DNA from: DATARH01 sp035550515
GTDB taxonomy: Bacteria > Pseudomonadota > Alphaproteobacteria > ATCC43930 > CGMCC-115725
Reading direction: 5' to 3'
NCBI GenBank assembly: GCA_035550515.1
Contig: DASZOZ010000067.1
Coordinates: forward strand, 1 to 64,000
Length of the DNA stretch: 64,000 nucleotides
In this document: one piece after another, positions 1 to 7,606 of the stretch
Numbering within the stretch: position 1 is the stretch's first letter
How the letters are laid out: every line of letters starts with the position of its first letter
Translations under genes and position numbers: made by a program
Notes under the pieces: generated by a model
What the model was told of the DNA's origin: nothing
Databases searched by the model: none
What the model saw: the letters and a program-made list of their open reading frames with translations, nothing else

Positions 1-100
1 GGGTCGACGGCACCGGCGGCACCAGCCACGGCCAGCCTGCGACGGCGACGAACAGCAGCGCCGCAGCCGCCGGCGCGTGCCGCAGCCGCAAACCGCTCAC
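1..100 (-). CDS. Partial T2SS-operon gene (5' end only)
   Basis: Only the first 33 codons are inside the window; the gene runs off the left edge. It begins with GTG at 98-100, overlapping the gspM stop in a GTGA arrangement, so it is translationally coupled to the T2SS genes before it. The visible residues (VSGLRLRHAPAAAALLF...) form a hydrophobic stretch like a signal peptide or N-terminal membrane anchor. From its position after gspL-gspM it could be a GspN-like protein or another T2SS component, but there is too little sequence to decide. Confidence 0.5.
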   Translation of the reverse strand, partial: MSGLRLRHAPAAAALLFVAVAGWPWLVPPVPST

Positions 101-642
101 GACGCCCGCTCCGCCTTGAAGGCGGCGATGTCGAACTGGAAGTCGAGCGTCGCCGGCGCCGTGCCCGGTGCGGCGACATGCGACTGGATCGCCAGGTTGT
201 CTGGGTAAAGCACCGGGCGCGCGCTCTCGATGGCGTAGAGCAGGTTGCGCAAGCCCGCGATGTCGCCGCTCGCCCGCACGCGGACCCCGATACGCGTCGC
301 GCCCGCGGCGGCCTCGCCGCGCAGCACCTGCAACCCCAGCACCTGCACATGCGCCTTGGCGGCTTCGGTCTTGACGGTCTCTTGCAGCACGGCGGTGGCC
401 TGTGATTCCGGCATGTCGGGATAGAGCAGCGCGGGACCGACCGGGGCGGGCGCGCCGCCCTGCGGGACGGTGAGCAGCCGGTAGCGCTGCAACACTGCCG
501 CCTTTGCGGCGAGCGCCTCGGCATTGCCCGCGATCCACTCGCCGTAGGCCGCGAGCGGGCCGACGCAGAACAGCACGCCGAGCGCGGCGAGGATGGCCAG
601 CGCGGCGGCCCGGCCCAGCGCGGGACGTTCCGTCAGGGTCAC
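97..642 (-). CDS. gspM: Type II secretion system protein M (GspM-like)
   Basis: The 181-residue protein has one N-terminal membrane segment (about residues 12-32) followed by a short helical stretch and a ferredoxin-like periplasmic domain, the layout of GspM/PilO-type inner-membrane platform proteins. In the family, GspM pairs with GspL to couple the cytoplasmic ATPase to the pseudopilus. The start codon overlaps the gspL stop (ATGA, 639-642) and its own stop overlaps the next gene, so the three are one operon. Assignment rests on architecture and on the neighbouring gspL; sequence conservation in this family is low. Confidence 0.7.
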   Translation of the reverse strand: MTLTERPALGRAAALAILAALGVLFCVGPLAAYGEWIAGNAEALAAKAAVLQRYRLLTVPQGGAPAPVGPALLYPDMPESQATAVLQETVKTEAAKAHVQVLGLQVLRGEAAAGATRIGVRVRASGDIAGLRNLLYAIESARPVLYPDNLAIQSHVAAPGTAPATLDFQFDIAAFKAERAS

Positions 643-1709
643 GGTTTGACCTCGCCGCCGTTCAGCGTGCCGCCCAGCTGGAAATGTTCGAGCCCGGCCG
701 CTTCGCGGGTGATCGGCGCGCGAAACACGATGCCGGAGACATGGCCGGCTTTTTCCAGCGCCAGCGCGACGGCCGCGCCGGACGGCGCCAGCCCGTCGAG
801 CACCACGTCGCGCCCGCTGATCGACAAGGACAGCAGCCAGGCGCCGTCGGGCAGATCGCGGCTCAGCCTATCCAGCGCTGCCACCAAAGGCGGCCGTCCC
901 CCCCGCAGCGCGAGGATCGCGGCGTCGCGCTCGGCGGCGCGCCGCGCGCCGTCGCTGACGCGCAGCGCGGCCTCCGCGCCCGGCTTCAGCGCGGCAAGCT
1001 CGCGGTCGAGGGCGTCGAGCGCGTGCTGCTGCGCCAGCGGCCATGACACCAGCGCCGCCAGCCCCGCCAGAACCGCCGCGACACCGAGCCAGCGCGTCGA
1101 GCGCGACGCCGCTTTGCGCGCGCCGGCATAGGCGGCCGGCGGCAGGTATAGCGGCTTTGCGCCGGCGCCGACCGCGATCGCCGCGGCCCGCAATCCCAGC
1201 GCCGCGAGCGCCGCACCAATCTCGTCGACGACGGCGCGCGGCACCGCGACGACCTCCACGGTCACTATGCCGTCGCGCTCGCCCTGCACGAGGCGGTGCT
1301 GGAAATGGACCTGCTCGGCGGGAAACGGGAAATGCCGGGCGATCTCAAAGCCGAGGATGCGGTCGAGCTGGCCTTTGGCGCCGGGCGGCAGGGCGATGGT
1401 CTTGGCAAGCGTGCGGTCCGCCGGGATTTCGACCACGATCGGACGGCGCCCGACGACGCGCTCGATCACCCTCAGGTCCGCTGCGCCGTCCGCGTGCCGG
1501 TCGACCTGGCCGATCGGACGTCCGCCGCGGCGCAGCAGCCAGTAGCGCTCGCCGGCCTCGATCACCACGCCGCGCCGGCCTTGCGTCGCCAGCCGCGCGC
1601 GCAGGTCGTGCCGACAGGCAGCCAGCTCCCCGATCCACCAATCGAGGGCGCGCCGCAGCCCGGCGCGCGGACGCGCGCTGTCGAGCGGGCGGTTGGCGGC
1701 GATCGTCAT
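639..1709 (-). CDS. gspL: Type II secretion system protein L (GspL/PilN-like)
   Basis: The 356-residue protein has a cytoplasmic actin-like region (about 1-200) with the FEIARHFPFP motif typical of GspL/PilM relatives, a single membrane helix near residues 207-225 (WLGVAAVLAGLAALVSW) and a C-terminal PilN-like periplasmic domain. GspL normally recruits the GspE ATPase to the inner-membrane platform and binds GspM. It starts with ATG at 1707-1709 and overlaps gspM by four bases. Other T2SS genes, including gspE, must lie outside the window if the system is complete. Confidence 0.75.
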   Translation of the reverse strand: MTIAANRPLDSARPRAGLRRALDWWIGELAACRHDLRARLATQGRRGVVIEAGERYWLLRRGGRPIGQVDRHADGAADLRVIERVVGRRPIVVEIPADRTLAKTIALPPGAKGQLDRILGFEIARHFPFPAEQVHFQHRLVQGERDGIVTVEVVAVPRAVVDEIGAALAALGLRAAAIAVGAGAKPLYLPPAAYAGARKAASRSTRWLGVAAVLAGLAALVSWPLAQQHALDALDRELAALKPGAEAALRVSDGARRAAERDAAILALRGGRPPLVAALDRLSRDLPDGAWLLSLSISGRDVVLDGLAPSGAAVALALEKAGHVSGIVFRAPITREAAGLEHFQLGGTLNGGEVKP

Positions 1710-1780
1710 GGGCGACGCACCGACCCTAGAGCAAATCGCGGCGCGGCGAAATCACCGCGTCGTCCCGTACCGCGCCGCGC

Positions 1781-2650
1781 CTACCAGACGAAGCGCGGCG
1801 CGATGATCGTCGGCCGCACCCCGACCCCTGCCGCGGCCGCCGCGATGCGGTCGCGATCGAGCCGGCCGTCCGGCGCGAACTCGGCGAGATGGATGCCCTG
1901 GCCGGCGATCAGCAGGCTGTCGAGCCCGGCCCCGTTGGCGCCGGCGATATCGGTCCGCAAGCTGTCGCCGACCGCCAGGATGCGGCGCCGGTCGGCAATG
2001 CCGAGCAGGCCGAAGCAGGATTCGTAGACCGACGGGTAGGGCTTGCCGTGCCAGCGCACCGCGCCGCCGATGGTCTCGTAATGCACCGCCAGGGCGCCGG
2101 CGCACAGCGCCAGCTTGGCGCCGTGATTGACCATCAGGTCGGGGTTGGCGCACACCATCTTGAGCCCGCGCTGGCGCGCGGCGGCGAGAATCGGCGCGTA
2201 ATCCTCGATCGTGTCGTCCCAGCCGGCGGGGCCGGTGTTGAGGATGAACTCGGCGTCCTCGGCGCGCTCGACATAGTCGAGGTCGAGGCCGATGCGAATC
2301 TCCAGGTCGCGGTCCGAACAGATATGCAGGCAGCGCCGCCCAAGATCGGCGTAGAACGCATCGTCGCGCCGCCTGAGGTATTGCCAGGCCTCCTCGCCGG
2401 ACGACATGACCGCATGGTAGAGGCCCGCCGGCACGCCGATCGCGGTGATCCGCCGGACGACGTCGTGGGCGCGGCGCGGTGCGTTCGACAGCAGCACGAT
2501 GCGCTTTCCGGCGGCAAGCAGCGCCGCCAGGCACTCGAGCACCCCCGGATAGGGCTTCACCCCGTCATGGACCACGCCCCACAGATCGAGCACAAACCCG
2601 TCGTAATCGGCGGCGATGTCGCGCACGCCCGTGATCTCGCGAAACGTCAT
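1781..2650 (-). CDS. HAD-superfamily class IIA hydrolase (NagD-like, TIGR01459 type)
   Basis: The 289-residue protein opens with the HAD motif I region FVLDLWGVVHDG, followed by LLSNAPR (motif II) and, near the C-terminus, the AVGDSLRTDIAGA stretch of motif IV. This is the class IIA, NagD-like arrangement; members act on small phosphorylated metabolites, but the substrate is unknown. I chose the ATG at 2648-2650 because homologous proteins begin close to the motif and the frame upstream looks like non-coding extension. It stands alone between the T2SS operon and a small exported protein gene on the other strand. Confidence 0.82.
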   Translation of the reverse strand: MTFREITGVRDIAADYDGFVLDLWGVVHDGVKPYPGVLECLAALLAAGKRIVLLSNAPRRAHDVVRRITAIGVPAGLYHAVMSSGEEAWQYLRRRDDAFYADLGRRCLHICSDRDLEIRIGLDLDYVERAEDAEFILNTGPAGWDDTIEDYAPILAAARQRGLKMVCANPDLMVNHGAKLALCAGALAVHYETIGGAVRWHGKPYPSVYESCFGLLGIADRRRILAVGDSLRTDIAGANGAGLDSLLIAGQGIHLAEFAPDGRLDRDRIAAAAAGVGVRPTIIAPRFVW

Positions 2651-2778
2651 GGAGCCATCGTCAGTTGCAGCGATGGGCGACCCTAGCACAACCGGCGCGC
2701 CGCGTGCTGTCGGGAACGGCCATCGGCGGCAGGGCGTTGGGCTGGGCACAACAGGTTGCCGACAGACAGGGTCGTGTC

Positions 2779-2970
2779 ATGAAATCGGGTTTGGGTTTCG
2801 CCGTTGCCGTTATCGGGTTGCTCGCCGCCGCCGCTTCGAGCTGGGCGCAATCGCTGACGCCGATCCAAGGCTGGGTGCCGTTCGACAGCCCCAAGGCCAA
2901 GACGCTGATGCAGAACGACCCGAGCCACCCCGCGCCTCGGCCGCAAAAGCCGTCGGGCTTCGATCACTGA
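2779..2970 (+). CDS. Small exported protein, unknown function
   Basis: This 63-residue protein has a clear signal peptide (MKSGLGFAVAVIGLLAAAAS then SWAQ, cleavage probably after the AQ-type site), leaving a mature peptide of about 38 residues rich in Pro, Lys and Asp. I do not recognise a family. Its last seven bases overlap the end of pyrD on the opposite strand. Support is the intact signal peptide and plausible length; there is no strong Shine-Dalgarno. It could still be a chance frame. Confidence 0.5.
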   Translation: MKSGLGFAVAVIGLLAAAASSWAQSLTPIQGWVPFDSPKAKTLMQNDPSHPAPRPQKPSGFDH

Positions 2971-4070
2971 ACCGCCGCCGCGGCGGCGCCGGCAGGCTCG
3001 GGCCGGGGGTGATCGGCGCCGACGGCCGCGGCGACCGTTTGGAAGCGGTCGCGCCGCAGCAGCTCGCCGAGCCCGCGCTTGATGCGGCCGATCAGCGCCG
3101 GTCCGGTAAAGACCAGCGCGGTGTAGAGCTGCACCAGCGACGCCCCGGCGCGAATCTTGGCGTAGGCGTCCTCGGCGCTGGCGATGCCGCCGACGCCGAT
3201 CAACGGGATTCGTCCGTCCGTGAGCCGGTACATATCCGCCAGCGCCTCGGTTGACGGTGCAAACAGCGGCTTGCCGCTGAGCCCGCCCGCCTCGCCGGCA
3301 TGCCGGCTGTGCAGGCTTGGCGGCCGGGCGACGGTGGTGTTGCCGATGACGATGCCGTCGATGCCGGTCTCGGGCGCGAGCAGGGCGATGTCGGTGCGCT
3401 CCTGCGGTGTCAAGTCGGGCGCGATCTTGACCAGCAACGGCACGCCGGGCGCCGCGGCGTCGCGCGCCGCCACGACCGCGTGCAGCAGTTCGCCCAGGCG
3501 TTCGCGCCGCTGCAGGTCGCGCAGCCCCGGCGTGTTCGGCGACGAGACGTTGATCACGAAATAATCGGCGAGCGTCCCGACCCGCCGCACCCCGTCGCGG
3601 TAATCGGCGACGGCGTCCTCGCTGTCGCGGTTCTTGCCGAGATTGACCCCGACGATGCCAACCCGCCGCCGCGCCCGGAGCCGCGCCAGGGTCTGGTCCA
3701 GGCCTCGGTTGTTGAACCCCAGCCGGTTGATGACCGCCGCGTCTTCATCGAGCCGGAAGAGCCGCGGCTTCGGGTTCCCCGCTTGCGGGCGCGGCGTCAC
3801 CGTGCCGGTCTCGGCAAACCCGCAGCCGAGGCGCAGCAACGCGTCCGGCACCCGCGCGTCCTTGTCGAACCCGGCCGCCACCCCGACCGGGTTCGGGAAG
3901 TCCCGACCCCACAGGGTCTGCCGCAGGCTCGGCGGGTCGGGTTCGCCGCGCCCGGCGGCCAGGCCGCCCAGGCCGGCGCCGAGGCCGGCGAGCGTCACGC
4001 GGTGCGCCGCTTCGGCCGGCAGCGCCCGCAACAGCGGCCGAATCAGCGGAAACAGATCGGGCAACACCAC
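2964..4070 (-). CDS. pyrD: Dihydroorotate dehydrogenase (quinone), class 2
   Basis: This 368-residue enzyme oxidises dihydroorotate to orotate in pyrimidine synthesis, using FMN and passing electrons to the quinone pool. The N-terminal helical extension (about residues 1-40) is the membrane-associated part that defines class 2. Recognisable blocks are VGVAAGFDKDA, ETGTVTPRPQ, the NRLGFNN block and VINVSSPNTPGLR, which carries the catalytic Ser; GVGGI near the C-terminus binds the FMN phosphate. The start is GTG at 4068-4070 with AAAGG just upstream. Transcribed alone, convergent with the small exported protein gene. Confidence 0.95.
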   Translation of the reverse strand: MVLPDLFPLIRPLLRALPAEAAHRVTLAGLGAGLGGLAAGRGEPDPPSLRQTLWGRDFPNPVGVAAGFDKDARVPDALLRLGCGFAETGTVTPRPQAGNPKPRLFRLDEDAAVINRLGFNNRGLDQTLARLRARRRVGIVGVNLGKNRDSEDAVADYRDGVRRVGTLADYFVINVSSPNTPGLRDLQRRERLGELLHAVVAARDAAAPGVPLLVKIAPDLTPQERTDIALLAPETGIDGIVIGNTTVARPPSLHSRHAGEAGGLSGKPLFAPSTEALADMYRLTDGRIPLIGVGGIASAEDAYAKIRAGASLVQLYTALVFTGPALIGRIKRGLGELLRRDRFQTVAAAVGADHPRPEPAGAAAAAVQ

Positions 4071-4248
4071 ACCTTTCGCTGCCTCCCAGGGGCACCGGGA
4101 TTATGCACGCGGCCATGGCCGGCGCGGCCCGGAATCTGCCTCATCGCGATAACGCAGCGGATCCCGGCCTCGGTGCCCCCGACGGGCATTGACCGGCGGC
4201 CGGGTCAAGGCGTCAATACCGCCAGCCGTTCCACGAGGTAGTCCGCCG

Positions 4249-5433
4249 ATGTCCGACGCTGCGAAAATGCCGCTTGCCCGCTTCAAGGTGCTCGACCTGA
4301 CCCGCGTCCGCGCCGGCCCGACCGCGGTGCGCCAGCTTGCCGATTGGGGCGCGCAGGTGATCAAGATCGAGGCGCCGCCGTCGCCGGGCGAAGGGCTGGG
4401 CGGCCCCCGGCTCGGCCCCGATTTCCAGAACCTGCACCGCAACAAGCGCAGCCTGACGCTCGACCTCAAATCGCCCGACGGCGTCGAGATCTTCCGCAAG
4501 CTGGTGCGCGACGCCGACGTCGTGGTCGAGAACTACCGGCCCGACGTCAAGACCCGGCTCGGCATCGATTACGCGGCGCTGAAGGCGGTCAATCCGCGGC
4601 TGGTCTACGCCAGCATCTCCGGCTTCGGGCAGAGCGGGCCGTATCGCGACCGCCCGGGCTTCGACCAGATCGCCCAGGGCATGGGCGGGCTGATGTCGAT
4701 CACCGGGCTGCCGGGCCAGGGACCGGTGCGCGTCGGCATCCCGGTCGCCGACCTGTCCGCCGGCATCTTCACCGCGATGGGCATCCTGGTCGCCCTCCTG
4801 GAACGCGAGGTGTCCGGCGAGGGCCAATGGGTGGAAAGCTCGCTGCTCGCCGCGCAGATCGCGATGCTCGACTTCCAGGGTGCGCGCTGGACCATCGCGC
4901 ACGAGGTGCCGGAGCAGGCCGGCAACGATCATCCGACCAGCATCCCGACCGGGGTGTTCCGGACCAGCGACGGCTACATCAACATCGCCTCGGCCGGTGA
5001 CGAGATTTTCGGCCGGCTGTGCAAGGCGCTCGACCGGCCGGAACTGGCGCAGCATCCCGACTACAAGACCGGCAAGTCGCGTTCCGACAACCGCAAGGCG
5101 CTCAACGCGGCGATCGAAGCGGTCACCCAGACGCGCACCAGCGCCGAGTGGATCGAGCGGCTCAACAAGGCCGGGGTGCCGTCGGGTCCGATCTACAAGA
5201 TGAACGAGGTGTTCGCCGACCCGCAGGTCAAGCATCTCGGCATCGCCCAGCAGGTGCACCATCCCAAGCTCGGCGACATCGAGCTGATCGGCCAGGCGGT
5301 GACGCTGAGCCGCACGCCCAGCCGCCTCGTCACCGCCAGCCCCGAAGCCGGCGAGCACACCGCAGCGATCCTCGCCGAGCTCGGCTACAGCGAAGGGGAC
5401 ATCGCCCGTCTGCGGGAAAAGGGGGTGGTGTGA
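4249..5433 (+). CDS. CaiB/BaiF family (class III) CoA-transferase
   Basis: The 394-residue protein belongs to the class III CoA-transferases, which move CoA between carboxylic acids through an enzyme-bound aspartyl anhydride. Family blocks are KVLDLTRVRAGPTA, QVIKIEAP, NKRSLTLDLK, YASISGFGQSGPY and PVADLSAG, in which Asp168 is the likely nucleophile; the C-terminal GIAQQVHHP region is also typical. The ATG at 4249 follows an ACGAGGT Shine-Dalgarno. The acid substrate (formate, oxalate, carnitine or succinate types) cannot be told from sequence alone. A DUF1640-type gene lies 45 bases downstream on the same strand. Confidence 0.9.
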   Translation: MSDAAKMPLARFKVLDLTRVRAGPTAVRQLADWGAQVIKIEAPPSPGEGLGGPRLGPDFQNLHRNKRSLTLDLKSPDGVEIFRKLVRDADVVVENYRPDVKTRLGIDYAALKAVNPRLVYASISGFGQSGPYRDRPGFDQIAQGMGGLMSITGLPGQGPVRVGIPVADLSAGIFTAMGILVALLEREVSGEGQWVESSLLAAQIAMLDFQGARWTIAHEVPEQAGNDHPTSIPTGVFRTSDGYINIASAGDEIFGRLCKALDRPELAQHPDYKTGKSRSDNRKALNAAIEAVTQTRTSAEWIERLNKAGVPSGPIYKMNEVFADPQVKHLGIAQQVHHPKLGDIELIGQAVTLSRTPSRLVTASPEAGEHTAAILAELGYSEGDIARLREKGVV

Positions 5434-5478
5434 GCAGGCCTATGATCGAGCGCGGCTCGTCATTATCTTGCTGAAGCA

Positions 5479-5760
5479 ATGGCGATCACCGCGCTCGATA
5501 CGCACCAGACGGTCAAGGACCTCACCGCCGCCGGTTTTACCGACGCGCAGGCGGAGGCGCTGGCCTATGCGCTGCGTCAAAGCCAACAGCTCGATCTGTC
5601 ACAGCTCGCTACCAAAACCGATCTTGTCGAGGTGAGGCGCGAAATGGCCGAAATAAAAGCGGACCTGATCAAGTGGATGATCGGCATGACCTTTGCGGGC
5701 GGCGGAGCGGTTGTCGCCCTCGTGCGGCTGGTTGTGGGAGCCACTCGTAATCCGATTTAG
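5479..5760 (+). CDS. DUF1640/CCDC90-type coiled-coil membrane protein
   Basis: The 93-residue protein begins ALDTHQTVKDLTAAGFTDAQAEAL, then LATKTDLVEVRREMAEIK, a short coiled coil, and ends with one membrane helix (about residues 67-88). This order (Thr-His motif, AAGF, TKxDL, coiled coil, C-terminal helix) is characteristic of the DUF1640 family common in alphaproteobacteria and related to mitochondrial CCDC90/MCUR1 proteins. The bacterial function is not established. It may be transcribed with the CoA-transferase upstream. Its stop overlaps the end of the convergent permease gene by four bases. Confidence 0.75.
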   Translation: MAITALDTHQTVKDLTAAGFTDAQAEALAYALRQSQQLDLSQLATKTDLVEVRREMAEIKADLIKWMIGMTFAGGGAVVALVRLVVGATRNPI

Positions 5761-6602
5761 ACCCGCGCCTCGCGCGGGTCGAAGCGCTGGAGCAGCGCGT
5801 CGCCGAGCAGGTTGCAGGCGATCACCGTTATAAAGATCATCGCGCCGGGATAGATCGCCAAGGTCGGCGACGACGTGATCAGCTCCTCGGCGTTTGACAG
5901 CATGCTGCCCCAGCTGGCGAGCGGCGGCTGCACGCCGAGTCCCAAAAAACTCAGCACCGACTCGAGCAGGATGATGTCGCCGACCGACAATGTCGTCGCC
6001 ACCACCAGCGGCGCCGTCACATTCGGCAGGATATGGCGCCACAGGATATGCGGCACCCCCGCGCCGAGGCTCTGCGCGGCGCGAACGAAGTCGCGGCTGC
6101 GGGTCACCAGCGTCGCGCCGCGCACCAGCCGCGCCGCCGTCGTCCAACCGACCAGCACGGCGAGCACGACGATGCGGATGAGGCTGATCGCCGGCGAATC
6201 GGCGACCACGTGCGGCACGCCGATCTTGCCGAGGTCGAGCGCCGCCAGCACGATCAACAGCGGCAGCAAGGGCAGGGCGATGACGGCGTCGGTCATGCGC
6301 ATCAGCACCCTGTCGGTCCAGCCGCCGAGATAGCCGGCGGCGAGTCCGACCGCGGTGCCGACGGCGGCGGCGGCAATCGCCGCCGCGACGCCGATGGTCA
6401 GCGACACGCGCCCGCCTTCGAGCAGCCGCAGCAGCAGGTCGCGGCCAAGCTCGTCGGTACCCAGCGGGTGCGCCCAGGAAGGCCCACCGAAGCGGTCCAG
6501 CAGGTCGACGGCCGACGGGTCGGCCCCCAGGATGTGCGCAATGAGCGGGCCGGCGAGCGAGACCGCGGCGATCAGGCCGAGCAGCGCGAGCGGCAGCTTC
6601 AC
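5757..6602 (-). CDS. ABC transporter permease, DppC/OppC type
   Basis: This 281-residue inner-membrane protein has about six hydrophobic segments and the second-permease signature of peptide/nickel importers, including HPLGTDELGRDLLLRLLEGG and the EAA loop ending in HILPNVTAPLVV. It is last in a three-gene unit (binding protein at 7607, DppB-type permease at 6610, this gene). ATP-binding subunits are not adjacent: the next gene is on the opposite strand. The importer must therefore borrow ATPases encoded elsewhere, or be incomplete. Substrate not determinable; oligopeptides, or other small solutes, are possible. Confidence 0.9.
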   Translation of the reverse strand: MKLPLALLGLIAAVSLAGPLIAHILGADPSAVDLLDRFGGPSWAHPLGTDELGRDLLLRLLEGGRVSLTIGVAAAIAAAAVGTAVGLAAGYLGGWTDRVLMRMTDAVIALPLLPLLIVLAALDLGKIGVPHVVADSPAISLIRIVVLAVLVGWTTAARLVRGATLVTRSRDFVRAAQSLGAGVPHILWRHILPNVTAPLVVATTLSVGDIILLESVLSFLGLGVQPPLASWGSMLSNAEELITSSPTLAIYPGAMIFITVIACNLLGDALLQRFDPREARV

Positions 6603-6609
6603 CGGCAGC

Positions 6610-7578
6610 TCACTGGTACGTCACCCTGGGGTCGAGCCAGGCATAGGCGAGGTCGGCGGCGAGGTTCGCGAGCATCGTCACCGCGGTCGCGAGCAGCAGC
6701 GCGGCCAGCGCGAGGTTGTAATCGTTGCCCATGACCGCATCGAAGATCAGCTTGCCCACGCCGGGATAGGCGAACATCTCCTCGGTGACCAGCGCGCCCG
6801 ACACCAGCGACCCGAACGACAGCGCGAGGATCGTCGCGATCGGCACCAGGGCGCCGCGCAGCGCATGCCGCCAGACGATCCGCGCCTCGCTCGCGCCCTT
6901 GGCGCGGGCGGTGCGGATATGGTCGTGGCCGAGCGCGTCGCGCATCGCGGCGCGCACATAACGCGTGTACCCGCCGAGGCTGGCGATGGTCAGCGTCGCC
7001 ACCGGCAGCACCAGATGGCGCAGCCGGTCGGCGACACCGCTCGCCTCGCCACCGCCCGTACCGCCGGCCGGCAGCCAGCCGAGGCTCTGCGCGAAGACCA
7101 GGATCAGGATCAGCGCCAGCCAGAAGGTCGGCAGCGACACGCCGGCGAAGCAGCCGAAGTTGATCGCCGCGTCGAGCCGGCTGCGGGGCCGGCAGGCCGC
7201 GGCGATGCCCAGCCCCAGCGCGGCGGCGAAGGCGAGGACAAAGCTCGACCCCAGCAAGACCAGCGAATTGCCGAGCCGCGGCAGCAGGGTGGCGACGACC
7301 GGCGCGGAAAACAGCCGGGAATAGCCCAGGTCACCGGACAACGCCGCGCCGGCCCAGGCGAGGTAGCGCTCGGTCAGCGGCTGGCCGACGCCATAGAGCT
7401 GCTTCAGCCGCGCGACGTCGGCCGAAGTCAGATGCGGGTCGGCGCCGAGCATCAGATCGATCGGATCGCCCGGCATCAGCCCGATCAGCCCGTAAATCAC
7501 GAACGACATCAGCACCAGCATCGCCGCGATCTCGACCAGCCGGATGACCGTGAAGCGGATCACGCCGCCGTTTCCCAC
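6610..7578 (-). CDS. ABC transporter permease, DppB/OppB type
   Basis: The 322-residue protein has the DppB hallmarks: an N-terminal helix before GLMPGDPIDLMLG, a long periplasmic loop, YTRYVRAAMRDALGHDHIRTARAKG (EAA-loop region) and a C-terminal DPRVTYQ. It lies seven bases upstream of the second permease gene and 28 bases after the binding-protein gene. The 5' end is uncertain: GTG at 7576-7578 and GTG at 7561-7563 are both in frame, the second giving a start closer to the first membrane helix. Confidence 0.88.
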   Translation of the reverse strand: MGNGGVIRFTVIRLVEIAAMLVLMSFVIYGLIGLMPGDPIDLMLGADPHLTSADVARLKQLYGVGQPLTERYLAWAGAALSGDLGYSRLFSAPVVATLLPRLGNSLVLLGSSFVLAFAAALGLGIAAACRPRSRLDAAINFGCFAGVSLPTFWLALILILVFAQSLGWLPAGGTGGGEASGVADRLRHLVLPVATLTIASLGGYTRYVRAAMRDALGHDHIRTARAKGASEARIVWRHALRGALVPIATILALSFGSLVSGALVTEEMFAYPGVGKLIFDAVMGNDYNLALAALLLATAVTMLANLAADLAYAWLDPRVTYQ

Positions 7579-7606
7579 ACCCGCCCCGGCCGATGAGGCA
7601 AGCCCG